Shown here piece by piece: positions 1 through 6,287 of a stretch of DNA of 21,960 nt (its first letter is position 1; every line of letters begins with the position of its first letter). Location of the stretch: IMG/VR virus record IMGVR_UViG_3300021959_000459, positions 1 to 21,960 of that record. One strand, written 5' to 3'. The notes beneath the pieces were generated by a model. That model saw only the letters and a list, made by a program, of their open reading frames with translations. It was not told the DNA's origin and did not search any database. Source of the stretch: a virus. Made by a program: the position numbers and the translations under genes.

Positions 1-37
1 TGATAGTATTGTTGATAAAAAAATGAAAGAATTTTAA
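1..37 (+). CDS. 3' end of an upstream gene (partial)
   Basis: An open frame enters from the left edge. It can be read from position 2 as Asp-Ser-Ile-Val-Asp-Lys-Lys-Met-Lys-Glu-Phe and ends at a TAA at 35-37. The next gene starts seven bases later on the same strand, in line with the tight packing of the operon. Twelve residues are too few to name a family. Confidence 0.5.
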   Translation, partial: DSIVDKKMKEF

Positions 38-44
38 AAATAAA

Positions 45-353
45 ATGTATAACTTTGTATACAATATGAACCACTACTATACATCAGACGATGAACGAGT
101 AGCAAAGAGCGTCATTGATAGAAAGATACGAGAGGCAAAGGCTAACGCTCTAAGCGAACAATTTTGGGAGTATGGATATAATTTTTGTAGCGACTGCCTA
201 AAATCAAATGGAGTTATGTTAGATTGCTCTCATACTATTTCAGTAGATGAAGCGCAAAAGACCAGAAGAACGGAACTGGCTTGGGATGTTAAAAACATAA
301 AAGTAAGATGCAGAGATTGCCATATAGAACACGATAGCCGTAGTAAATTATGA
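45..353 (+). CDS. HNH-type zinc-binding nuclease-like protein
   Basis: This is a 102-residue protein with an HNH (His-Asn-His) layout in its second half. A CxxC pair lies at residues 48-51, a Cys-Ser-His at 61-63, an Asn at 84 in VKNIKV, and a CRDCH motif at 89-93. The four cysteines would bind structural zinc, and His63, Asn84 and His93 would form the metal-binding active site. Small phage HNH proteins often nick or cleave DNA, and some assist terminase during packaging; this one lies about 4 kb upstream of the terminase genes. A second in-frame ATG at 66 (residue 8) could be the real start. The end overlaps the next start by four bases. The fold is inferred from the motif only, so a non-nuclease zinc finger is possible. 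Confidence 0.65.
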   Translation: MYNFVYNMNHYYTSDDERVAKSVIDRKIREAKANALSEQFWEYGYNFCSDCLKSNGVMLDCSHTISVDEAQKTRRTELAWDVKNIKVRCRDCHIEHDSRSKL

Positions 354-529
354 AAGGGTTATACCAAGTTACTGCAATGAGAGCTAAGAAGATAATTAGC
401 TCAGAGGTCTATGGCAATATAGCTGAGAAAGATACTCTATTTAATCGCTTAATGAGTATCCATAAAATACCACATACAAGACGGCACGAATGGAAACTAC
501 AAGAAGTAAAACTAAATAAAGAAATATGA
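350..529 (+). CDS. small unknown protein, 59 residues
   Basis: A short gene fills the space between the HNH-like gene and the DUF1599 gene exactly. Its ATG at 350 overlaps the preceding TGA (ATGA), and its TGA at 527-529 overlaps the following ATG at 526 in the same way. This double overlap is the main reason to call it. The predicted product begins MKGLYQVTAMRAKK and is basic, with an RRHEWK segment near the end. It has no signal peptide or membrane segment. I do not recognise a family. A small DNA-binding or accessory protein of the modification cassette would fit the charge and context, but that is a guess. Confidence 0.65.
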   Translation: MKGLYQVTAMRAKKIISSEVYGNIAEKDTLFNRLMSIHKIPHTRRHEWKLQEVKLNKEI

Positions 530-828
530 CAAAAAAAGAACAGATGGCACACTTTGGGTATATAACCGAAGAGATGAGAAAGACATTGTTTAGCAAGGGA
601 GATGACTACGCAAATACAGATAGGCTATCAAACTTTAAATTAGCTGGCGCTATTGCTGGAGGAGATGCCAGAACAAATTGCTTAAACCTAATAGCTACCA
701 AAGTAGCAAGATTGGGAGTATTGATTAACTCAGAAAAAGAGCCTAATAATGAAAGTATAGAGGATAGTGTTTTAGATTTAGCAAACTATGCCGTACTTTT
801 GTCAATGATAATTAACGAAAATAAATAA
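526..828 (+). CDS. DUF1599 / nucleotide modification associated domain 1 protein
   Basis: This 100-residue protein resembles the DUF1599 family, also called nucleotide modification associated domain 1 (Nmad1), common in phages. Visible hallmarks are the KGDDYAN motif at residues 24-30, the following DRLSNFK at 32-38, a central helix with Cys52 and a KVARL segment near 59-63, and an acidic helix with SIEDSVLDLANYA near 77-89. The acidic ExxD/DxxNY pattern is like that of all-alpha MazG-type nucleotide-binding proteins. The family was named because its genes cluster with base-modification enzymes in phages. Its biochemical role is not settled; binding or processing of a modified nucleotide is the usual proposal. 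Here it sits upstream of a glycosyltransferase, a ParB-like protein and a TET/JBP-like oxygenase, which matches that context. Confidence 0.75.
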   Translation: MTKKEQMAHFGYITEEMRKTLFSKGDDYANTDRLSNFKLAGAIAGGDARTNCLNLIATKVARLGVLINSEKEPNNESIEDSVLDLANYAVLLSMIINENK

Positions 829-831
829 ATT

Positions 832-1092
832 ATGAAAAAAACAGAAAAAGTATTCGCAGATGGATTTATGTTCAAAATGAATCCAAATTCACCAGAATGG
901 GTAGTAGGTACCTTAAGCCTAAAAGCAGATGAGGCAATAGCCTTTATTCAAAAGAACGCAGAAAAAGGCTGGGTAAATTTGAAAGTTAATGTAGGAAAGA
1001 GTGGAAAGCCATATGTTGAGCTTGATACTTGGAAGCCAGACGCTAAAAAAGAAGTAGTTGAGGAATTTAATTCCGAAGCCTTACCCTTTTGA
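832..1092 (+). CDS. small protein with SSB-like acidic C-terminal tail
   Basis: This is an 86-residue protein of unknown family. The body has alternating beta-like segments (VVGTLSL, GWVNLKVNVG, PYVELDTWKP) that could form a small beta barrel or sheet, around one helix at about 32-44. The end is EEFNSEALPF: an acidic stretch closing with Pro-Phe, like the C-terminal peptide with which single-stranded DNA-binding proteins recruit partners. That raises the possibility of a small ssDNA-binding protein or a mimic of the SSB tail, but no OB fold can be proved by eye. The gene starts three bases after the previous stop, and its TGA overlaps the next gene's TTG start (TTGA). Confidence 0.7.
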   Translation: MKKTEKVFADGFMFKMNPNSPEWVVGTLSLKADEAIAFIQKNAEKGWVNLKVNVGKSGKPYVELDTWKPDAKKEVVEEFNSEALPF

Positions 1093-2441
1093 AATTAGAG
1101 GAGATATATTTTGACAAGAGCATTAGGGATTATGCTTTAAAGCTGACGAAAAACAAATCGGATGCTGAGGAGTTAATCTCTATTGCTTTTGAAATATGTC
1201 TATACAAAGATGATATAGCTAACCTAAAGGGTTTCTTTGCGATGGTTATGAGAAACCAATGGCTAAAAATGTCTAAAGAAAGGGACATTTATTTTGACGA
1301 TGAAACAACAGAATATCCAGAAGCTGAGGAGGTTCTGGATAAAATGAATCACTACTATGCAAACATACTCCGAGCAATCAGCAACGGAGAAAATCTAACG
1401 CAAATACATAAGGGAGCATCTATAGGCTACAGAACTTTAAGGGATGACTATGCAAGAGCGAAAAAAGAATTTAAGATAATGTACGAAAATAAAATAAAGA
1501 TTGCCGTAATAATTAGGGGTATAAACGGAGTAAGTTACCACAGACTATTAATGCCATTTGCTAAGATGCACAGAGATTATGGTATAGAGGTAGTTGTTTT
1601 GCTCAACAAGGATGATGAGTTTTTTAATAACCTTGAGGGAGTAACACACGTTGTTTACAATAGGAATATATCTGGGCTTATGCAGCCAGAGGAAACGTAT
1701 TTAAAACTCAGAGCAAAAGGAATTAAAGTTATTTGCGATATAGATGATTACTGGGTATTGCCTCAGAGCCATCCAATGAGGGTATATTATAAGAAAAGCC
1801 ATTTAGATAAGTGTATAGTAACAAACTTGAAATTAGCTGACCAGATATGGACAACTACCTCAATACTGGCAGATAAGATAAGACCATACAACAAAAATAT
1901 TGAGATAATAAAGAACGCTATTGACCCAACGGAGAAGCAATATGCATACGATGATTTGAGTATTAACTTTGATACGTTCTTTTATTCTGGTGGAAGTACA
2001 CACATAAAAGATTTAAAGTTATTAGGCAATGCCTTTGATGATGAAAAGCTATTAGTAAAAGCCCCAAGGCTGCCTAAAAGAATGTTAGCGATAAAACAAC
2101 AGATAAGCAATATTCAAGACTATGCAGAGGATTATAAACATTGTGGTATATGTGTAATTCCTTTGGCTGATAATACCTTTAATAGCTGCAAATCTGAACT
2201 AAAAATGATTGAGGCTGGACACTTTGCAAAACCAGTAATGGTATCGGCAGTAGAGCCTTATAATTTGCTCTCAACAAATAAAAATAGTCTAAAAGTATAT
2301 AATAATGAATGGGTGTCTGCAATACAGAAGATAAAAGGCAACCATCAAATGCAAGTAGATTTAGGTTTAAAGCTAAAAGAGGACATTACTTTAAAGTATG
2401 ATATAGCAAAGGAAAACGAAAAACGTTTACAAGCTTTATGA
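1089..2441 (+). CDS. sigma-factor-like domain fused to a GT4-type glycosyltransferase
   Basis: This 450-residue protein has two unrelated parts. Residues 8-65 resemble sigma-70 region 2 of ECF factors (YALKLTKNKSDAEELISIAF, then GFFAMVMRNQWLK). Residues 90-127 look like the region 4 helix-turn-helix (ISNGENLTQIHKGAS, then TLRDDYARAKKEF). Residues 136-450 form a GT-B glycosyltransferase: IAVIIRGINGVSYHRL at the start, CDIDDYW at 216-222, IWTTTSILADKI at 253-264, IIKNAIDP at 273-280, and KSELKMIEAGHFAKPV at 368-383, matching the donor-binding segment of GT4 enzymes. TTG is the first usable start, because an in-frame TAA lies at 1068-1070 and no ATG comes before residue 52; it overlaps the previous stop. 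An in-frame ATG at 1479 could start a glycosyltransferase-only protein. The likely acceptor is a modified DNA base or a virion protein; both are inference. The glycosyltransferase call is firmer than the sigma call. Confidence 0.8.
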   Translation: MKLEEIYFDKSIRDYALKLTKNKSDAEELISIAFEICLYKDDIANLKGFFAMVMRNQWLKMSKERDIYFDDETTEYPEAEEVLDKMNHYYANILRAISNGENLTQIHKGASIGYRTLRDDYARAKKEFKIMYENKIKIAVIIRGINGVSYHRLLMPFAKMHRDYGIEVVVLLNKDDEFFNNLEGVTHVVYNRNISGLMQPEETYLKLRAKGIKVICDIDDYWVLPQSHPMRVYYKKSHLDKCIVTNLKLADQIWTTTSILADKIRPYNKNIEIIKNAIDPTEKQYAYDDLSINFDTFFYSGGSTHIKDLKLLGNAFDDEKLLVKAPRLPKRMLAIKQQISNIQDYAEDYKHCGICVIPLADNTFNSCKSELKMIEAGHFAKPVMVSAVEPYNLLSTNKNSLKVYNNEWVSAIQKIKGNHQMQVDLGLKLKEDITLKYDIAKENEKRLQAL

Positions 2442-2623
2442 CAAAAGAATTAGAAGCAAGAATAAGAGCCATTTATAATATGAAAGGGGGACAATTAGAC
2501 CCTAAATTCTTTAATGAGTTTATTGAGCTATGCCAAAAGAACTTTAATTATAGACCAGATGTAAGTTGTGGAAAGTGTATCTACAAGCACGTTGTTAAAT
2601 TATATGATAAATTTTTAAAATGA
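2438..2623 (+). CDS. small CxxC protein, 61 residues, unknown function
   Basis: This short protein has a helical first half (KELEARIRAIYNMKGG), a FFNEFIELCQKNF helix, and a SCGKCIYKHVVKLYDKF segment with Cys residues spaced CGKC near residue 45. The pair could bind a metal together with Cys33, or simply stabilise the fold. The ATG overlaps the previous TGA and the gene's TGA overlaps the next ATG (both ATGA), so it belongs to the same translationally coupled operon. I do not recognise a characterised family. Placement between the glycosyltransferase and the ParB-like gene makes an accessory role in the same pathway possible but unproven. Confidence 0.7.
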   Translation: MTKELEARIRAIYNMKGGQLDPKFFNEFIELCQKNFNYRPDVSCGKCIYKHVVKLYDKFLK

Positions 2624-3189
2624 TAGTAAAAGTAAAAGACCTAAAGCCAAATCCTAATAACCCAAGATATATTAGAGATGAAAAATTTGAGAAATTAAAG
2701 AAGTCAATACAAGACTTTCCAGAGATGTTAAAACTTCGCCCAGTAGTTGTAGATGATGATATGGTAGTATTGGGTGGTAATATGCGATTAAAAGCGCTAA
2801 CAGAGCTTGGAATAGACGAAGTAGAGGCAATAAAAGCAAAAGCCCTAACAGAGAAGCAGAAAGCCGAGTTTATAATTAAGGATAATGTAGGCTTCGGAGA
2901 TTGGGACTGGGACTTACTCGCTAATGACTGGGATAGTCAGCAGCTTAATGATTGGGGTCTTGATGTTTGGCAAATTGATGATTTATCGAACGAAGGCGAA
3001 TACGCTGGCGCAGACCCTGAATTAGAGCTTGACAAATTTTTAAATTCTGAATTAAAAAGAATGTTTTTTGTTTATGATAATCAAACTTTTGAAAGAGTAG
3101 TAAATTGGCTTAACTCTATTCAAAGCAAATACGATTTACAAAGCCATAGCGACGCAATTTTAAAATTAATGGAAAATGAACACATTTGA
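2620..3189 (+). CDS. ParB-like N-terminal-domain protein
   Basis: This 189-residue protein has a ParB/sulfiredoxin-type domain in its first half. It contains KVKDLKPNPNNPR at residues 4-16, a helix EKFEKLKKSIQDF at 21-33, the strand RPVVVDDDMVVLGGN at 40-54, and MRLKALTELG at 55-64, which matches the GxxRLxAL core of the family. The segment KDNVGFGDWDWDLLANDW at 87-104 is typical of phage ParB-like proteins found near DNA methylases and other modification genes. The C-terminal part, from about 130, is a separate helical region. Such proteins are not plasmid partition factors; they may act as CTP/ATP-dependent enzymes or DNA-targeting partners of modification enzymes. The gene overlaps the oxygenase gene by 14 bases, which argues for joint action. 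Confidence 0.8.
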   Translation: MIVKVKDLKPNPNNPRYIRDEKFEKLKKSIQDFPEMLKLRPVVVDDDMVVLGGNMRLKALTELGIDEVEAIKAKALTEKQKAEFIIKDNVGFGDWDWDLLANDWDSQQLNDWGLDVWQIDDLSNEGEYAGADPELELDKFLNSELKRMFFVYDNQTFERVVNWLNSIQSKYDLQSHSDAILKLMENEHI

Positions 3190-4054
3190 GCTAAATAAAA
3201 TAAAATGCGCGGATAGCTTATTAAAGCAAACTCCAAAAAAAGAAGACTATTCTTTAATTATAAATCAAGATACTTTATTTACAAAAAATGGAGCAAATGT
3301 AGGGCTTTATATTAAAATTAGAAAAGAGCAGTCTAATCTAATTAGAGCCGCAAGCTTAAATACAAAATATATAAAAGGTAGTAGAACGCGAGGAATACAG
3401 ACTCAGTCAAGCATATTCGGAAGCTTACCAAGAATAGCGAGAAGAAATGACTATTGCAGATTTTCATCTCAAACAAAAAGCGAAAAATCAAACACAAGCA
3501 TACTATTTTCCTTTTTGCCGCATCTTACAGAAATTTATAAAAAGTATTTGCCTAAGCAATATGATAGAGATATTGAAATAATAAACGAAAATGTTATTGA
3601 CGACTATATTTTGCAAAAAAAAGCTCCATTTACAACAGCAAACATAAATGTAAATCACGCTATAAAATATCACAGAGACACTGGCAATTTTAAAGGCAAT
3701 TTGTCAAATGTTCTAATTTTAAGAGATGGAATAGAAGGAGGTCAGCTTGTTTTCCCTGAATATGGATTTGCTCTTGCTCAAGAGGATAGCTACTTAGCTA
3801 TATTTGACGGACAAAGCGAAATTCACGGAGTAATGCCAATAATTAAAACAAAAGAAAACCCATACAGAGCGTCAATCGTTTACTATACTTTAGAAAATAT
3901 GAAGCATTGCTATCCTTTTAAAATGGAATTAGAAAGGCTTAAAAATGTAGCTTCTGTCAGAGCAAATAGAAGAGCAGAAAATCAAGACCCTACGAAAATT
4001 AAAAAAGAGAGAAATAGCAGCAAAAAGGCTGAAAATATAAGCCCTAAAAAATAA
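3176..4054 (+). CDS. TET/JBP-type 2-oxoglutarate/Fe(II) DNA dioxygenase
   Basis: This 292-residue protein carries a double-stranded beta-helix oxygenase core. The iron ligands are visible as HRD (His166, Asp168) in AIKYHRDTGNF and His217 in DGQSEIHGVMP; Arg231 in PYRASIVYY would hold 2-oxoglutarate. The intervening GGQLVFPEYGFAL at 188-200 and an upstream SIFGSLPRIARRNDYCRFSS at 79-98 are the pattern of the TET/JBP family, which hydroxylates the 5-methyl group of thymine (JBP) or 5-methylcytosine (TET) in DNA. A lysine-rich tail from about 272 could bind DNA. The gene follows the ParB-like gene with overlap and ends three bases before the small terminase. No cytosine methyltransferase is present in the window, so the substrate base is open. 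Family assignment is confident; the reaction is inferred. Confidence 0.85.
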   Translation: MNTFELNKIKCADSLLKQTPKKEDYSLIINQDTLFTKNGANVGLYIKIRKEQSNLIRAASLNTKYIKGSRTRGIQTQSSIFGSLPRIARRNDYCRFSSQTKSEKSNTSILFSFLPHLTEIYKKYLPKQYDRDIEIINENVIDDYILQKKAPFTTANINVNHAIKYHRDTGNFKGNLSNVLILRDGIEGGQLVFPEYGFALAQEDSYLAIFDGQSEIHGVMPIIKTKENPYRASIVYYTLENMKHCYPFKMELERLKNVASVRANRRAENQDPTKIKKERNSSKKAENISPKK

Positions 4055-4057
4055 AAT

Positions 4058-4438
4058 ATGAGTACAAAAAATGACATACAAAAGGCTGCAATGATAGAAG
4101 CTTTGGAAAAGTCTTTAGGGATAGTTACCTCTGCTTGTAAGTCAGTAGGAATAAGTAGGAATACTCATTACACTTGGCTAAAGCAAGACGATATATATAA
4201 AGAAGCAGTAGAGGACATAGAGGATATAGCTTTAGATTTTGCCGAGAGCCAACTGCACAAGCAGATTAAGGATGGTAATACTACTGGAACTATATTTTAC
4301 CTAAAGACAAAAGGCAAGAAGCGAGGGTATATAGAGCGTACAGAGGTGCAGCAAGAGACCACCTACAAGAGCCTTGATATTAACATAATAGATACTGGCA
4401 TACCTTTAGCCTCTAATGAGAAAGATATAGTTGATTAG
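4058..4438 (+). CDS. terS: terminase small subunit
   Basis: This 126-residue protein starts with a helix-turn-helix: AMIEALEKSLGIVTSACKSV is followed by GISRNTHYTWLKQDDIYKEAV (about residues 11-50), a layout shared by small terminase subunits that recognise phage DNA for packaging. The next part, DIALDFAESQLHKQIKDGNTTGTIFYLKTKGKKRGY (about 56-91), is the helical oligomerisation and linker region typical of this group. It lies directly upstream of the large subunit and overlaps it by eight bases, the usual arrangement. The C-terminus is less conserved and probably contacts the large subunit. Confidence 0.88.
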   Translation: MSTKNDIQKAAMIEALEKSLGIVTSACKSVGISRNTHYTWLKQDDIYKEAVEDIEDIALDFAESQLHKQIKDGNTTGTIFYLKTKGKKRGYIERTEVQQETTYKSLDINIIDTGIPLASNEKDIVD

Positions 4439-5588
4439 CACCTCTGCCCTATATCGTCAAAATTATTTATCTGCTGCCGACATAGTAGTTAATCAAGGAG
4501 GTACGTCCTCTGGTAAGACCTATGCTATTTTGCAAGTATTGTTTGCTAAGGCGATTTCAGAAACTTGTATTATTACTATTGTAGGTCAAGATATACCTAA
4601 TTTAAAGGTGGGTGCGTTAAGAGATGCAATAGACATCCATAACGGAGATGAGGCGATAAAACAACAAGTAACATTTTATAATAGGTCAGATAGGGTCTTT
4701 AGTTTCCTAAACGGCTCTATAATGGAGTTTAATAGCTATGATAATGACCAAGACGCTAAGAGTGGTAAGAGGGACTATTTGTTTGTAAACGAGGCTAATG
4801 GTATACCCTACAATATATTTGAGCAATTAAGCCTCAGAACAAGAAAGCAAGTCTATATAGATTATAACCCAGATACAAGCTTTTGGGTACACGAGAAAGT
4901 CATACCCTTGCCAAGTGCTGAGCTGATAATCTCAGACCACAGACATAACCCTTTTTTAAGCGATAAGATTAGAGAGAAAATAGAAGCTCTAAAAAATAAA
5001 GATTTAGACTTGTGGAAAGTATATGCCAGAGGAATTACTGGGCGAATAGAGGGCTTAGTATTCAAAAAATGGTATGTATTAAATGAGAGCTTTGAGGATA
5101 AGAATTTAATAGGGTATGGAATAGATTTTGGGTTTACCAATGACCCATCGACATTAATAGAGGTTAGGATGCAAGATGGAGAATTGTACGTTAAGGAGTT
5201 GATATACGAAACTGGATTAACTAACCAAGATATAAGCAATAGAATGGAGGCTTTAGGAGTAGGCAAAAACGCTTTGATAGTAGCTGACTCGTCAGAGCCT
5301 AAAAGTATAGAAGAGTTAAGGCGATTAAGATGGACAATAGATGGAGTAAAAAAGGGAGCAGACTCGGTTATGTTTGGAATTAATCTTTTGAAAGGTTACG
5401 CAATTAACGTACATTCGTCGAGTAAGAATTTAATAAAAGAATTAGAGCAGTATAAATGGAAGGTAAATAAAAACGGAGATAGCTTAAATGTGCCAATTGA
5501 CGATTATAACCACGCTATTGATGCTCTTAGATATATAATAATGCATAAATTTAGTAAGAAAGGATATGGACAATACAGAATTATATAA
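4431..5588 (+). CDS. terL: terminase large subunit
   Basis: This 385-residue protein is the ATP-driven DNA packaging motor and headful or site-specific nuclease. The Walker A motif GGTSSGKT is at residues 23-30, the Walker B strand DYLFVNEAN is near 114-122 with the catalytic Glu, and a coupling segment follows. The RNase H-like nuclease domain shows its acidic residues in GYGIDFGFTNDPST (about 218-231), LIVADSSEPKSIEEL (about 282-296) and DDYNHAIDALRYI (about 357-369). Length and motifs fit the PBSX-type large terminases. The start is TTG: an in-frame TAG sits immediately before it at 4428-4430, and no ATG occurs before the Walker A motif. The end overlaps the tail assembly chaperone gene by 23 bases. 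Confidence 0.93.
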   Translation: MISTSALYRQNYLSAADIVVNQGGTSSGKTYAILQVLFAKAISETCIITIVGQDIPNLKVGALRDAIDIHNGDEAIKQQVTFYNRSDRVFSFLNGSIMEFNSYDNDQDAKSGKRDYLFVNEANGIPYNIFEQLSLRTRKQVYIDYNPDTSFWVHEKVIPLPSAELIISDHRHNPFLSDKIREKIEALKNKDLDLWKVYARGITGRIEGLVFKKWYVLNESFEDKNLIGYGIDFGFTNDPSTLIEVRMQDGELYVKELIYETGLTNQDISNRMEALGVGKNALIVADSSEPKSIEELRRLRWTIDGVKKGADSVMFGINLLKGYAINVHSSSKNLIKELEQYKWKVNKNGDSLNVPIDDYNHAIDALRYIIMHKFSKKGYGQYRII

Positions 5589-6162
5589 AATAACGATAAA
5601 ACAATATCAAGAAATATGCGACATTGACGAATCTTTGTCAATCGTTGAGCAGAACATCTATGCAGTAGCAGCCCTAAAGGATATAACCTACGAGGAGGCT
5701 TCTAAGATACAGATGTCTGAATTTAAAAAGCTGGTGGATATAGTAGCCGATTTTAATGTTAAACTCTTAGAAAAATTAAAAATAAATAATAAGATTACAT
5801 TAGGCGATAATAAATACTACATTGAGCATAGACCAGACAAGTTAACAAGTGGTCAGCTTTTAGATATTATTAATGTTAGGAGTAGTAATGCTGGTCAAGC
5901 AGTTAAGGCTATGCACTTAATTCTCGCAGCTATGAGCAGACCAAAGGGTAAAAAGTATGGAGAGGATAATTTAACCCTAATAGAAAGAGCTGAGCTATTT
6001 AAAGGTGTTAATTTAAAAGATGTTTGGAATGTCTTTGTTTTTTTTTGGAATCTCTGGAACGATTACTTGGACGATTCAGAGGACTCTTTAGACAAGTGGA
6101 TGTCGGACACGATAAAGATAACGAATCGGATTTTGGACAAAGATGGGGACTCTTTAGCGTAA
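5566..6162 (+). CDS. tail assembly chaperone, short (0-frame) product
   Basis: This 198-residue protein is the likely counterpart of lambda gpG. Its features are a helical body with KLVDIVADFNVKLLEKL (about 55-71), a GDNKYYIEHRPDKLTSGQLLDI segment (about 80-101), and an aromatic stretch VWNVFVFFWNLWNDYL (153-168). Such chaperones coat the tape measure protein and help the tail tube polymerise. The main support is a perfect slippery heptamer inside the gene at residues 159-160 and a -1-frame extension that runs 125 bases past this stop, the arrangement of gpG/gpGT genes in long-tailed phages. It lies directly behind the large terminase, an unusual place. The family call rests on the frameshift architecture more than on sequence identity. 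Confidence 0.72.
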   Translation: MDNTELYKITIKQYQEICDIDESLSIVEQNIYAVAALKDITYEEASKIQMSEFKKLVDIVADFNVKLLEKLKINNKITLGDNKYYIEHRPDKLTSGQLLDIINVRSSNAGQAVKAMHLILAAMSRPKGKKYGEDNLTLIERAELFKGVNLKDVWNVFVFFWNLWNDYLDDSEDSLDKWMSDTIKITNRILDKDGDSLA

Positions 6163-6287
6163 TAGAATCAATGGCAAATTTACATAATATAAGTATAAAT
6201 GAAACTACTGAATTGGGAGCTATTGAGTTTCTAAATTGGTGGGCATATATGGTAGAGAAACAAGAATATGAACGCAGCTTTAAATAA
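5566..6287 (+). CDS. tail assembly chaperone, -1 frameshift product (240 residues)
   Basis: If ribosomes slip back one base at 6039-6045, the first 160 residues are joined to 80 residues read in the -1 frame, ending at the TAA at 6285-6287. The added part ends with a conserved-looking helical region, RWGLFSVIESMANL followed by ELGAIEFLNWWAYMVEKQEY, like the T portion of gpGT proteins that contacts the tape measure. The -1 frame has an ATG at 6024 but no sensible separate gene: it would start with a leucine/arginine-rich shadow of the aromatic stretch. The extension overlaps the next start by 20 bases. The ratio of products should be low, as in other tail chaperones. Confidence 0.7.
6039..6045 (+). 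promoter_or_regulatory. -1 ribosomal frameshift slippery site (T TTT TTT)
   Basis: A run of nine T bases (6038-6046) places the canonical heptamer T TTT TTT in the correct frame (GTT TTT TTT TGG). Five bases downstream, TCTCTG at 6051-6056 can pair with CAGAGG at 6077-6082, including one G-U pair, giving a modest stimulatory stem at a suitable distance. The heptamer and frame are seen directly; the stem is a weak hand-drawn prediction. A homopolymer this long could also allow RNA polymerase slippage with the same outcome. Confidence 0.7.

Noticed and set aside
50-57. TAACTTTG as a promoter for the HNH-like gene
   Set aside because: It matches TAnnTTTG but has no TTTG at a suitable distance upstream and overlaps the start of the gene; in so AT-rich a sequence such matches are expected by chance many times.
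2620-3189. ParB-like gene as a plasmid or chromosome partition system
   Set aside because: There is no ParA ATPase and no centromere-like repeats, and the KDNVGFGDWDWD segment and neighbours fit phage modification-associated ParB-like proteins instead.
4862-5266. Minus-strand open frame (134 residues) opposite the large terminase
   Set aside because: It overlaps conserved nuclease-domain coding sequence, has no recognisable family and no suitable start context.
6024-6287. Independent 87-residue gene starting at ATG 6024
   Set aside because: The first residues are an out-of-frame shadow of the chaperone, and the slippery heptamer explains the open frame better as a -1 extension.
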